Below, piece by piece: positions 33,569 to 45,056 of a stretch of 64,000 nt of DNA. Within the stretch, counting starts at the first letter, position 1. Every line of letters begins with the position of its first letter. Source of the stretch: Petunia secreta (lineage: Eukaryota > Streptophyta > Magnoliopsida > Solanales > Solanaceae); assembly GCA_029990175.1 (NCBI GenBank), contig JARKIP010000010.1:42154001-42218000 (forward strand), in the 5' to 3' direction. Made by a program: the position numbers and the translations under genes. The notes beneath the pieces are model-generated. The model saw only the letters and a program-made list of their open reading frames with translations. It had not been told where the DNA came from and made no database searches.

Positions 33569-34115
33569 TGTATTAGGTAAAAATCGGCTCACATGCGTGG
33601 CACTTCGGTGCCATGACTCAAAGTTATCCGAACAAATATCTTCAAGTTATGGTCCGAGATAGACAATGAGATTACCAAAGTCAGCAACCGGAACAGAGTC
33701 CATGTTGTATCTCGGCAAAGTATTACCTCGTTTGATTAACTAGCTCACATCACCGAGGTCGATGACTCAGACTTCGGTGGGCTATTTCAGTTTTAGCGGA
33801 GTAACTCCCTATTACTTCAGCCTACTAACCCCACATTCCAAGTATGTGGGATGATAACGAATTAATGGAGAATGTGGAAAAAGTGCTTGATGGTTTGCCT
33901 CTCTATAAAATATCGTTTCATTCCTGTATTGTTTCATCTAGAAATACATATTGAAACTTTAGTAAAATTTGTACTCAATCTTATATATTGGAATTTCGTT
34001 ATTTCTTTGTCATTTACGTTTGATTTCGCTTATTATCTCAATTTTGATACTCAATATTGCTTGTATTTTCGACCCAAATTCTATTTGTTGTCCTAAATCG
34101 GTTTAAGCCAATATA
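33569..34115 (+). repeat. 3' LTR of element B
   Basis: It begins TGTATTAGGTAAAAATCGGC after the purine tract and ends CCTAAATCGGTTTAAGCCAA plus TATA. This aligns with the LTR ends of element C (TGTATTGGG ... CCTAAACCGATTTAGGCC), but the final dinucleotide is TA rather than CA. A TATA box (CTCTATAAAATA) lies at about 33901-33912, facing HEMC. 547 bp. Confidence 0.75.
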
Positions 34116-34299
34116 GTATTTTATTTGAAAAAAGTTAAATTTTTGTGAGTGAATTTTTTTCCCCCCAAAAAACTAGTCTCAACCAAATTTTATAATTTAA
34201 AGATTTAGTTTACAAAATATATTAAAATTTGGACAAATTCTATATAAACAAAAAAAAATTGAAATTTTCTTTTAAAAAAACCTCTCAAGTTTTATCATA
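34116..34299. other. Short A/T-rich spacer
   Basis: Between the LTR of B and the Helitron. No gene or repeat structure is recognised. Confidence 0.4.
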
Positions 34300-36384
34300 T
34301 CATACTAATATAAAAGTGGAAATCCCTAAAGTAAAAAGTGAAAGACTAAAATACCCCCTATTAAATATTAAGTTTACTAAAATACCCCCTTAGTTATTTT
34401 AATTGTAGCGTAAATATATATTAGTTAAATGGCAGCCTTCAATTTTATTATTATTTTAATTGTAAAAATACTAATTGTCTCTTCATAAGCCACTTCTCCA
34501 CGTTATATAAAACTCTCAAAACGTGAAGAATCTGAAAAGTTTTAATTAATACTTAATACATTATGAACCACATTCATCTTCAAAGCAGATTGCATCTCAA
34601 TGGTCATTCATTTTTGTAGTGATATTTACTTCATACAAGACGATAAATATCTCAAAACAACAGTATAGGAATTGGACAAAACTTGAATCACAACCGTAAG
34701 TTCATAATATGATCACCCACATTCCTCTTTATGTTCCTACTATTCTGTTACATAGCTTGGAAAAATTTATCTTCTACATTTCTTGAACTAATTCTTGGGC
34801 TGTGATAATTGCCTATGAAGAAATAGGAGATGATATTGAAAGTCCTGACTCCTCACCCGAACATTAAGAAGAGGTATTGATCTGGTCTAAAGCTTCTATT
34901 ATTCTTCATCCTCCTCCTCCCCACCCCATTTTTATCACTGTTGATTGCCAATTGTTTTACTTTCTACTATTTCCTCTTGCATCCCGTTGGTGTTGTGGTA
35001 ATTAATATTCATTTACTTGAATTACTTATCAGTAGTATTTCAATGTTTATCCATCATTTGTGATACATAAATGCTAATTCATATACTATGATAAGGTTTT
35101 AGGACGTATAAATGTTACATGAAAAAAGATTAAGCATAAGGAAAGACATGATATTAACGTTTACATTCAAAAGAGATCCTGAGTAATTGATTACATTTGT
35201 TATCTCACTGAAGGCCATTTGTATTCCAATAGCCTTCTCATTGTGGCGCGTACTTTAAATAGTGATGTAGAATGGATTTATATCTATCTGATAGGGTTAG
35301 ATGGATATTGCATTAAAAATCAGACGAAATTCCACCATAGACTATTTCTGACAAGATGAAATGCAATAGATATAAGGGTAGCGAGGCCATGATTATTTGA
35401 GGATATTGTGACCTCAAAATCCCACTTTTACAGTTCAGTTTGGACATGATTATATGTTGAGATCATTGGCATCCACCGCCTGGTTGGTTGTTGCATTAGT
35501 TATTTCCATTACCTCTCTTCTTTAGTTTCGTCCAATTTTATTATTCTACATTTTAGGCAGCAGATTAAGTTGATTTTCTATGGTTGTTGTGTATGGATTC
35601 ATCCCATGAATATGAGGAAACAAGGTTTTTGGATTTCTTTATATTTTCAGGTGTGAATAAGTGATATTAAAATGGATAAGAACAAATTAAAGTTACGTTG
35701 TTGCTGGTGTACATATAGTAAGAAAATTTCTCATATAGATATGAGATATATTCTACATGAGTGATAGTAACTTGCTTCTACTTCACCCGTTATATTATTT
35801 ATAAATTTTGCTTTTCTTATTAGAGAGATGACGTGACGCCTTTTTATGATTACAGATAAGCTCATTTATATTTTCTCATTCATATTTGTAGTTTCCTAAT
35901 TTTTCAGTTTACACCTTTAAATGCCTCAGAGTCCTTTCGATTCTCTTTCTTAATGTGTGTCTTTGATTCTGTTATTTTATCATTCGGAAATAGAGAAGAC
36001 GAAAGGAAATGGAGGTTCGTAATATGAAAAGTGAACGGACAAGAAAGTAAAAAGACAATACTAAAAGATACATACACAAAAAATATAACTTAGCTCTTAA
36101 CTCTAATGATACTTGAATTGAGGAGGAGTTTTCGTGGTGTTGGATCTGCTTCATATCCTTAGTGCATGGTGTTTGGATTTTGTATTTGCTAATTACTGAT
36201 GGTGTTGTTTTGGTTTAACATGAGTTGTTTATTATTTATTTTTGTTACTAATTTTAATTAATGGACAAAGATAAGCATGGTGAATGTTAAATGCCACAAA
36301 TTTTTAATCAATTATATAAAAAAAAAAATCATGTTTATTAATATAGGGCTCACGCGAACGCGTATTGCGCGTGCTCAAGACTAG
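34300..36384 (+). mobile_element. Non-autonomous Helitron
   Basis: The 5' end TCATACTAATATAAAAGTGG and the 3' end CTAG fit the Helitron TC...CTRR pattern. The element is flanked by A on the left (34299) and T on the right (36385), as expected for AT target insertion. A hairpin, CACGCG (36351-36356) with CGCGTG (36368-36373), lies seven bases before CTAG. Inside about 2.1 kb there is no Rep/helicase or other gene on either strand. It ends about 190 bp before the HEMC start codon. Confidence 0.75.
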
Positions 36385-36572
36385 TGTCTAAAAAGGGTTA
36401 ATCATTGAAATTGGGTGAGGTGTAAGGTTTGGCAGCATCAAAGTGGCCGAACAACTGCTGATGTAGCAGGACGAGCTGGAGGATAAGTAGACCAAATCCA
36501 AGAACACCCCCCCAAAAAAGAACCCCCCTTTCTCCCTAGATTCCCTCTTTTCCCCTTTCCATTTACATTCTC
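36385..36572 (+). promoter_or_regulatory. HEMC 5' flank and leader
   Basis: A pyrimidine-rich leader (36500-36570, many C/T runs) directly precedes the start codon. No TATA box is evident in the 188 bases between the Helitron and the ATG. The promoter may therefore be TATA-less or lie partly in or beyond the Helitron. Confidence 0.45.
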
Positions 36573-39500
36573 ATGGAGAAAATGGCTACTTGTAATCAGT
36601 ACCACCATTTTTGCCCAAATCTTAGTTCTAATTTAAGTTCAGGTATTGGGTTTTCTTTGCCCTCTGTGACTCCAAATCAAAGAAGAAAAGTGGTGTTAAC
36701 AAGGGCTTCAATAGCTGTACAACAACAGGAGACTCAAACTAAGCTCGCTCTTATTAGAATTGGAACTAGAGGAAGGTACTATCATATTCTTTCATTCAAA
36801 ATTTGACTTTATTATTGATGTTGAGATTAGAGTTTTAAGTTCTATACACTGTCGGCATAGATAAATATTTACACTACTAGACACCTAAATCATATTTTAT
36901 AGGTAACCCTAAATAAGGCAGGTTACCTATATAAAATCTTATATACTGAGTTGTTGACGGTGTATATAACTTAAAACTCTTGAAATTATAGATTTGCTTA
37001 GTTCAAATCTGGCGAAAATATTTATTAGTAGCTCATTTGTTACTTATACAAGCTTGGTAATATTTGTTAAGTAATAAAGGTTATCATTAGCTCCAATGGA
37101 TATGGAGAGGAATTGTTGGAAGCGTTAATGAACAATTATGTTGTGAGCACCTCTCCCACATTGATAAAAAAGAGATGCTAATGGGTATATAGACTAAATG
37201 GGCTCTCCCACCTACTAGACTAGTCTTTTGGGTTGGGCTTTCCTATTTGGTTTATAACAAATTATCAACCTGCTTAGTTCAAATCTGGAGAATGCGAGTT
37301 CTTATCTATTTACTTTTTCATTTAGTTAGAAAAGAAAATATCGTCAGGATCGTAAGTAATTACTAAGTCTTATGTTAAGGCTTTCAGATCCATTTTCTTT
37401 CCAGCTTATTAGCTTAAATTTGGAGAGTAGTTGTCGACTTGTCGTATGCTGTAAGTTGGAATTAAGTGCCAGACAATAACAATCAAACTAATCCAAAAGC
37501 CCTTTTTCATATCCAGTGCTGTTCCTCTTTGTTGAACATTCAGCACTTGGTAGACAATGTTGGTACTGTACTTTCCAGGAAACAATCTTTGGAATGTCGA
37601 TGAATTAAAAAATTAGTATCTTAGGGGTCTTTATATGATAGAGGTTCAGAAAATGGAGGATTCTTAAATGACAATGTGGACATATAGATTTTCGTAGTAC
37701 CACTGTTGTGTAATGGCTATAGTTGGACAAAGTTCAGATTTGTTTTTTTTCCCCATGAATTCTGCTACCGACTTTGCATTTCTGTAATTGAATGGACACA
37801 AACAGATTAGACTTCTCTTTCCTTGTGCACTAACATTCCATATCAGTTCACCTTGTTTTTTCCTCTATTTAAGTATCTTTGAGTTAAGTTACGATTTCTA
37901 TTACTATGTAGGCATTACTATTCTTGTGTTGGGAAATCAGTAAGTTTCCATGAAGTGGGTCCAGATATTACTGTAATATATACAAATTCGTAATGCACGA
38001 TCGTAGACTTCATACAGTCCTTGTTTTACGAGTATGCATGATTTTATTTGTTTATTGCTATTAAATTTTTATTAACTGTACTGAGTCTTCACATCTCTTA
38101 TGTTTGTTTTTCTTTCAGTGATTTTTCCTGACATATTTTTTGTTTAATTAATGAAGTTATTGGATTTTCCCTGTGGTGGACCAAAAACTCTTTATACAAA
38201 TTTTGTTCCATAAACATATTCAGGATCAATGGAACATATGATGCTCAAAAAGCCCCTTGATATCTCAAGATTTTTCTATAGATTTCTTCATCTGCTCTTC
38301 CATTTCTGTTTGTTTAGGGTGGGAGGGTGGGGAGGGAAGGTGGATTTCTTAATATCTGAAGTTTAGAAGCTCTTCTCTTATGAATTATGTAATGCATTCC
38401 TTGTGTAGGACAGTCCCCTAGCCCTTGCCCAAGCTTATGAGACTCGAGATAAGCTGATTGCCTCACATCCTGGCCTTGCTGAAGAGGGAGCCATTCAAAT
38501 TGTAATAATTAAAACCACAGGTGATAAAATTTTAAGTCAACCTCTTGCAGACATTGGTGGGAAAGGCTTATTCACAAAAGAAATAGATGAAGCCCTCATC
38601 AATGGAGATATTGATATTGCTGTCCACTCAATGAAAGATGTGCCCACATATCTGCCAGACAAAACAATTTTGCCATGTAATCTTCCACGTGAGGATGTGC
38701 GAGATGCATTTATTTCTTTAACTGCAAGTTCGCTGGCACAGCTTCCATCTGGAAGCACTGTGGGTACTGCATCACTGAGGAGGAAGTCACAGATTCTCCA
38801 TCGGTATCCGTCACTCAATGTAAGTCCAGTACATACCATTTTGATTATTCAAATAACTTCTCAATATATTTTAAAGTAAAAGAAAGTTTAGCATGTTTGC
38901 TGTCAAGATGCAATCACAACTATATGGCACATTCCATTTTGATTTCATTATGAAATTTGTCTTGCAAGAAGATCGAGTCAGAAAGATGCTAGTGCTGGAT
39001 TTAGGTGGAAATATTTTCCAACTATAGTAGGGATATTTGAAATTGGGTAAATTTGTTGAAAAGACATCAATATGCCAAACTAGGATCAGAGAATTGACGT
39101 GTCAAATAAGTTGGCTTTAAATAAAAAAGAGATGTCAAGTATATTGTAAAAGAAGGGTGCGTGTTACTATCCTGTATTATGTAGGGTATGTTTCTGTGTG
39201 TGTAATATTTCTCTCAATAAGCTACGCCTTCAAAATTTCATCTAATTCCCTTTTTAGATGAAGCAGAACAAAGTTGAATTTTTTCTATGGTAAACGATAG
39301 CCTGAATTATTTAGATTCCTTCTTGTCATTTCCTAATGATCTTTTAGTTTTACTTTGTTGGAGCTACTTTAATTTTGTGACAAAATTTGCTATAGGTGCT
39401 TGAAAACTTCAGAGGCAATGTTCAGACAAGGTTGAAAAAGCTGAATGAGGGGGTAGTCCAAGCTACATTATTGGCACTAGCTGGGCTAAAGCGCCTAGAT

Positions 39501-40094
39501 ATGACAGAAAATGTTTCTTCCATTCTTCCTATAGAGGATATGCTACCGGCCGTTGCTCAAGGAGCCATTGGTATTGCGTGCAGAAGTGATGACGAGACAA
39601 TGGTATTTACTTACTCTTCTGCTGTAGCAATAGATGTTCTTATTGCAGTTCCAATTAGCTATCCCTTCTTTGGATATTCTACTATATCGTCAATGAATGA
39701 ATTAAATTACAGGCCAATTACATTGCCTTGCTGAATCATGAAGAAACCAGATTAGCAGTGTCATGTGAAAGAGCTTTTTTGAAGACCTTGGATGGGTCTT
39801 GCCGCACCCCAATTGCTGGGTATGCCTCTCGAGGTGAAGATGGAGATTGTATCTTCAAAGGGTTGGTTGCCTCCCCAGATGGAACTCGAGGTACAAGCAA
39901 TTACTTTTTCACTGTTGGAAAAACCTTTTTTTTTTCTTCGTTACCTCTTCTTTACACTTACATGCTCTCCCTCAATTTCAGTTCTGGAAACCTCAAGAAA
40001 AGGCCCATATACTTTTGAAGACATGATATTGATGGGTGAGGATGCTGGTAAGGAACTACTTTCACGGGCTGGTCCAGGATTTTTTGGCAACTAG
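36573..40094 (+). CDS. HEMC: Porphobilinogen deaminase (hydroxymethylbilane synthase), plastid
   Basis: Joins four porphobilinogen units into hydroxymethylbilane in the chlorophyll/heme pathway, in the plastid stroma. Exons: 36573-36775, 38414-38819, 39396-39602, 39713-39890, 39982-40094, all with GT/AG introns and phases that close, giving 368 aa, normal for plants. Residues 1 to about 45 are rich in S/T/N/R and look like a transit peptide. RIGTRGSPLALAQA starts at 62, AVHSMKD has its catalytic Asp at 143, VGTASLRRK and NFRGNVQTRL follow, and LDGSC has the dipyrromethane-cofactor Cys at 302. The acceptor of intron 1 is the CAG at 38411-38413, not TAG at 38406-38408, because only that keeps RGSPLA in frame. 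Intron 1 is 1.6 kb with no gene inside. The ATG at 36582 is an alternative start. No defect is seen. Confidence 0.95.
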
Positions 40095-40457
40095 ATAGTT
40101 TGGCTTTAACTTGTTACATTAGAGAGAGGTCAGAGTTTGTATTCCACTCCTAGGTTAGGATTATGAGTTTATTTATGTGTTGTTGTAGCGGGAAATAGAA
40201 TCGGAATAGTTTGTATACTAGTGTATTCACATCATTTTGTAAGTGCTTAATAATTCATTATTCTTCAAGGATATCCTAGTGAATGATTGGAGAGTTTTAT
40301 GATTGATTAGTCGACAATCATGCACATTTTTTGTCCTTTGAGAACTGTGGTCAGTAGAATGATTTTATTTAGGTTCAATATACAATTTGATACCTCTAGG
40401 CTCTGCTTGGGTGATTTTCTAAAGCCAGGTCTTGTTTCACAATTTTGCAAAGAAAAG
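40095..40457 (+). other. HEMC 3' untranslated region and flank
   Basis: T-rich sequence after the stop with several AATAA-like signals (for example near 40249). It ends at the target duplication of element C. No other gene. Confidence 0.5.
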
Positions 40458-40462
40458 AAACA
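40458..40462. repeat. Target-site duplication of element C, left copy
   Basis: AAACA directly before the LTR; the same five bases follow the right LTR at 51269-51273. Confidence 0.9.
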
Positions 40463-41019
40463 TGTATGGGCCTAAATCGGTTTAGGTGTACAAATCGAAT
40501 TTGGATTCGAATATAAGCAATTCTTCGTATCAAAGTTGAAATAAATACGCGAAAAGGATGTAAATGCGAGAAAATAACTGTATTTCAATATATGAATGTG
40601 ATTACAAATTTGGGCAGCGTTTCAGTACAAATTTCTCGATCCCTATAATACAAAATGAACTACTATTTATAGGCCTAAGAGCCTTGCCCACGTTCTCCAC
40701 CATCATCAAATGCATCCCCCACGATCTGAGCATTAATATGGAGAAGTTAGTGGGGCAAAGTAGTGGGCTGCAAAGCCGCTGGAACCGAGGTGGTAACCAA
40801 AGCTTGGTCGCAAGGCTTCGGTTATCTGACCTTACTGTTCGGATAGGGGGGCGTGTCACCAAAGCTCGGTGTCCAACTTGCCTTCGGTCGCGTTGTTGGA
40901 ACTTGGCTTCGGTGACTTAATCACGAGTTCAATTGCTTCTCTTCGGAGCATCAGCTCGTTTTCCCTTCGATCTACCATCCCGAGGTGCTGACCGAAGGTG
41001 ACAATTTTCACCCAATACA
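40463..41019 (-). repeat. 3' LTR of element C
   Basis: TGTATGGGCC ... CCAATACA on +. The minus-strand TATA box (GGCCTATAAATAG) at about 40663-40675 points left, toward the 3' end of HEMC. Confidence 0.92.
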
Positions 41020-41036
41020 GATAGTCCTCCCACTCC
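41020..41036 (-). promoter_or_regulatory. Polypurine tract region of element C
   Basis: On the minus strand GAGGAGTGGGAGGACTATC leads into the LTR start TGTATTGGG. The same block is found in element B and, in part, in element A. Confidence 0.65.
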
Positions 41037-41253
41037 TCGGTGGACGTCGAGGTCCCCGAGGAGTGGAATGAATTTAAGCGGGAAGTCGACTTGGCGAAAC
41101 CCTATCCACGAATTTCAAAAGTCGCACATCTATCGGGTTGCCGTTCCGCATTACGTGGCGGCTTTTGATAGGCCACCGAACGGTCGCGCCGTCTTTTTGT
41201 TTTCTCCAACGTTACAGTCATCATTACTTCTCCAACTTGCACGTGTATGCTTC

Positions 41254-41262
41254 CTATAAATA
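41254..41262 (+). promoter_or_regulatory. TATA box of the antisense gene of element C
   Basis: CTATAAATA, 132 bp before the start codon and 235 bp outside the LTR. CCGAACGGTCGCGC at 41176-41189 lies upstream and is shared with element B. Confidence 0.65.
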
Positions 41263-41385
41263 CATCATTTCATTTCCTCCCACTCCACTTGAAACTCTTG
41301 ATCAGAAAACTTTGAAGAATTTGTATCATCACCTTCTACATTTGCTCTTCTAATCCTTAAACGCTTCTTCTCTTTATTTATCACC

Positions 41386-44289
41386 ATGTCTGCTACTATT
41401 TCTGTTACCAATTTCGGCCATGGCTCAAGCGACTCTGGTGAGAGGGCAGAGCGCTTTGCTGCCATGGCCATGAACGACGAAGCTGTCGTTTCTGTGCCAC
41501 CATTGCAGGTGGTTGAGGCGGGGCCTGGTGGCGAGGCCACGTCTGCAGCTCCCGCCCCCAGAAGGCGGAAAGAGAGGGCTGGCCGTGATCTGGCTGAGGT
41601 AAGCTACGATGTGGAACACCACGTAGGAGATGACGATCGCGATAGGGATGAAGGTGACGTCGGAGGCGATGACGTCACTAGCGCCAAAGAGGTGGGCGGC
41701 TCGGTAGGTGGTGCCGAGGTGAGCGGGACAAGCGATCCCATAGGAGAGACCGAGGCTGGTCCGTCAAAGAAGTCGAAGAGGAAAATTCCTCTCGAGGTCG
41801 AGATTGATCCTCGGTTGGTAATTCCTTCCAGTTTCAACAACGATAAAAACTTAAAGGTTCACGCTCAATCGGATGCCCAAAAGGGGAAGAAGAGGAACAT
41901 TCCCGTCCACGTTACACCGAGTATCATCACCGAGGAGAGGCTTGAATCTGTTCGAGCTGACTGTCGTTGGGGTCCCGAGGTGGAGATTAGGATCCCAGCG
42001 CCTGGCTCGGCAGTGTCTACGCATGTCGAGGGGTACTCATCGGTTTTCACCTACCCCTTCACCATAGGGTTCAACTTGCCAGTACATCCTATCATCGATA
42101 TATTTTGCAGGTCCTATAATTTCTGTCTAGCCCAACTTGGGCCCGGGGTTGAAGGGTCATCCAAGCCCTCGAGTACTTGAGCGACAAAGCTGGTTTGCCC
42201 TTCACTTTTCAGCACTTAATTTCTCTCTACTATCCTTACTTCCACAAAGCTGGGGTGGTTGCTCTTCTGCCTCGAGGTTCTTACGCTATTCTGAGTAAGA
42301 GCGAGGATCATGGGGATCGAGGCTGGAATGATCGATATGTGCTCATTCCCACGAGGTTGTTGTCAGCCGAGCCTGGCTTTCCCGAAGTATGAAATGCTCA
42401 ACGTAAGTGCCCGCTTCCGTTTTCCCCTCGGCTTTGGATTATCATAACTGTTGCTTATCCTTTCATCTTTGGTTTGCAGCTGAAAAGGTTTCAGTTAACC
42501 CACCAAGGAATTTGCTTGAGTGGGTTACCGAGGTTATGCAAACGAAGACGCGCCTAGAGCGGCAATGGATGGTGTTGGCCGGTTTGGAAGAGAACCGATG
42601 GGCGTGGAAGAGGCATGGTGAGTCGTTGATGACTTCGGCTCCTTAAACTTGCTTTGAGCCATTGGGTTCTAACTTCTTTTGGTTTGATATAGTCATGCAG
42701 GTCTTCCAAGCAAGGCTATGAGAGACGCCGATGAGGAAGAAGAAGCCGAAGTGGACGTCGAGGGGGGAGGAGAGAAGAAAGGCAAGAAAGAGAAGAAGAA
42801 AAAAGAGAGGACAGTGCTTAACATCGCCGAGGGCGTTGCCCAAATGGCGACCCTGGCGAAGCGGCTCATCGATGAAAAATCCAAAGGTTCATCTAACCCG
42901 GGGACCTCACAAGGTGAAGAAGTTTTCTTGGGTCGATTTTCTTGCGTTTCCACCACCACACACACTTATGTTAAACAAATTGCTTCCCTTCCTTTCCCAG
43001 GTGCTAAAAGAGAGCGGGTTGCGCCGAAGCGGGCAGCCAAGGCAAAAGGACCTCGGGTTGAGGAGGTTGCTGCTCCTGCTGTCGAAGCATCGATCACAAA
43101 GCGTCGGGGACTCGTTGATGTGCCTAGCGATGAAGAGCTTCCCCCTTGGCCCCCGAGGTAAGGCTAGAGTCGGCTTCTGAACCCATTCCGGAGTCGAGGC
43201 CCGAGGTTGGTGGGGCGACCGAGGTTATAAACGTGGAGGAGTCTGATCCAGAGGCTGCTAAGCGCAAAGGTAAGGCTAAAGTGGGCGAAGGCCTGATTAA
43301 GAGCACGGTTAAAGCTTCTCGAGCCTCGCCAAAGCCTACCAACACTGCATCTCGGGCTTTGAAGATATATCCCGATGCGAACTTGCTAGACGCCACAAAA
43401 GAGGATATCGTGGCCCTTGATGGCTTACTTGGCCCTGCCGAAGCTCACGCCCTTCGGAACCTCAGCCTAATGAGTTTGATGGGCGTCTCCGCCGCTTAAG
43501 CTCTTCGGGTAAGTCTTAGTGTGCATTTTACATAGTTGATCTCACTATTTTTCGGGTTCTGACATCGTGTTTTAAACGCAGAGTTTGGACTTCGCACTGC
43601 AAGCTGTTCATCTAGAGCGTGATCGAGCTAAAGAGATTCAAGCAGCTGCTGCCACTTGGGACGATCAGAAGAAGGTTCTTAGGGTGCAAGTTACCGAGCT
43701 AGAGTCTCGATTCACAATTCTGAACACTGAGCTGGAACGCACTAATGAGGCCTTGGCGAAAGCTGAAGCTGATCTTCGTGTGGCTGTGGAGTCTGCCGAA
43801 GCTCGAGTCCAAGCTACGACAAATGAGTTTACTGCAGAGCGCTCAAGGTTAAGCCTTGAAAATGCCCGCCTTGAGGCCGAGCTTTTTAGGGCCAAAACCG
43901 AAGTGCTTGAAGCAGGCGAAAAATACCGTAGTAAGCTTGGGGAGTATAACGCCAAACTCATTGAGTTGCAGAGTCAAGTGGATCAAGTGCCAGCCCTTCG
44001 GGGCAAGATATCCAAGCTCGAGGGCAGAATTGCGTACCTTAATGAGCGGGCCAAGGTCAGGGCAACAAGGGCAAAGTTTGAAGAAATATGGGCCGTTGTC
44101 AAAACCAGGCTTAGCGCACTTGAACAAGTCTAGGCGGGGCAAATTGTGCTTGAGGACGAGATTGTCAAGGCAAGAGAAGCTGCTGTCGAGGCTCAAAAAA
44201 TTGTGGATGAGCTCCCTTCGAGTGAAGACTCAGATGATGATGAAGGCGATAGTGCCGAAGAGGGCAGTGGAGATGCCGATGGGGCGTAG
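41386..44289 (+). pseudogene. Antisense spliced gene of element C (Transposase_28-like plus coiled coil)
   Basis: Start MSATISVTNFG. Probable exons: 41386-42399, 42480-42617, about 42698-42910, about 43002-43510 and 43582-44289, with GTAAGT or GTGAGT donors and CAG acceptors. Features in order: acidic/glycine-rich start; DPRLVIPSSFNNDKNLK; IPVHVTPSIITEE; Transposase_28-like core (FTYPFTIGFNLPVHPIIDIF; LPFTFQHLISLYYPYFHKAG); a basic K/E-rich region; a coiled coil of about 180 residues in the last exon; an acidic tail. Breaks: a one-base frameshift with TGA near 42165, TGA near 42391, a frameshift near 43145, TAA near 43497 and TAG at 44131. It lies head to the LTR and tail to tail with pol. 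Function is unknown. Confidence 0.78.
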
Positions 44290-45056
44290 CCTTAGTGTTT
44301 TGCAAACACTTTGATGTTTTTATTTTGTTTTTGGGCCTACGTGCCTTTTTGGATATTAGCCTTCGGGCTTTCGTATATGCATAGCTTTGGACCTTCGGGT
44401 CCTTTTTGATGTAAATGTCTTTCAGCCTTCGGGCCTTTTAGTGGAAATTGATCGTTCGCACTTTTGTCTTGAATGTTGGCCTTTGCAAACGCCGAACACT
44501 TCGTTAAGAATAAATAGCTTGCAAGACTTAAAACGAATTTAATCGATGCAAACTTAGGACGACGTCTCGTCCTCGAGTCGATGCATTATGCAGCTTTGGA
44601 GTGCATGATTTACACAGATAAAATGAATGAAACCAAAGTCATTTTATTGATATCAACAAGCCAGAAGAAGGCTATTTACATAAAACCAAGTCGAAGCGGA
44701 CCTTGGGTGAAAAGAAAATTTTCAATAAAAACAAATTGATAACATGCTGCTATCGGGCTAATTTACAATGTACTAAATCTAATCCTCGGGCGTAAGTCCC
44801 CGGTTGTCGGATAGATAAGCTTCGGTTGGGAGGCTCGATGTCGACCTCGTTATCAACCCTTCTCACTCCCCCCAGTGTTCGGTTTTGAATCTTGATGAAG
44901 ATTCGAGCACTGGAAACGGTTCGCTTCGCTTCCTGAAAAGGTCAAGCAAAAAGATGGAACGAGGAGTAAGTTAGTACATTTTCTATCAATGCCATGGGAG
45001 CGTCGTTCGGCTCGGGGCTGTTCAATTTAAAAAGAATTGAAAAGTATTTACCTCGG
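44290..45056. other. Region between convergent antisense gene and pol ends of C
   Basis: No gene. CCTTCGGGCY-type short repeats (44360-44440) follow the antisense gene, and similar sequence follows the B gene near 30200. A T-rich tail suggests transcript ends. Confidence 0.5.

Larger units (their letters stand above)
30084..34115 (+). mobile_element. Tat-type gypsy element B, 3' part
   Basis: The LTR and purine tract show a plus-strand element. All that remains is the antisense gene on the minus strand (30280-33206), the purine tract and the 3' LTR (33569-34115). gag-pol, which would lie to the left, is missing; the sequence is cut at 30083 by the T LTR. The layout is the mirror image of elements A and C. 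Confidence 0.75.
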
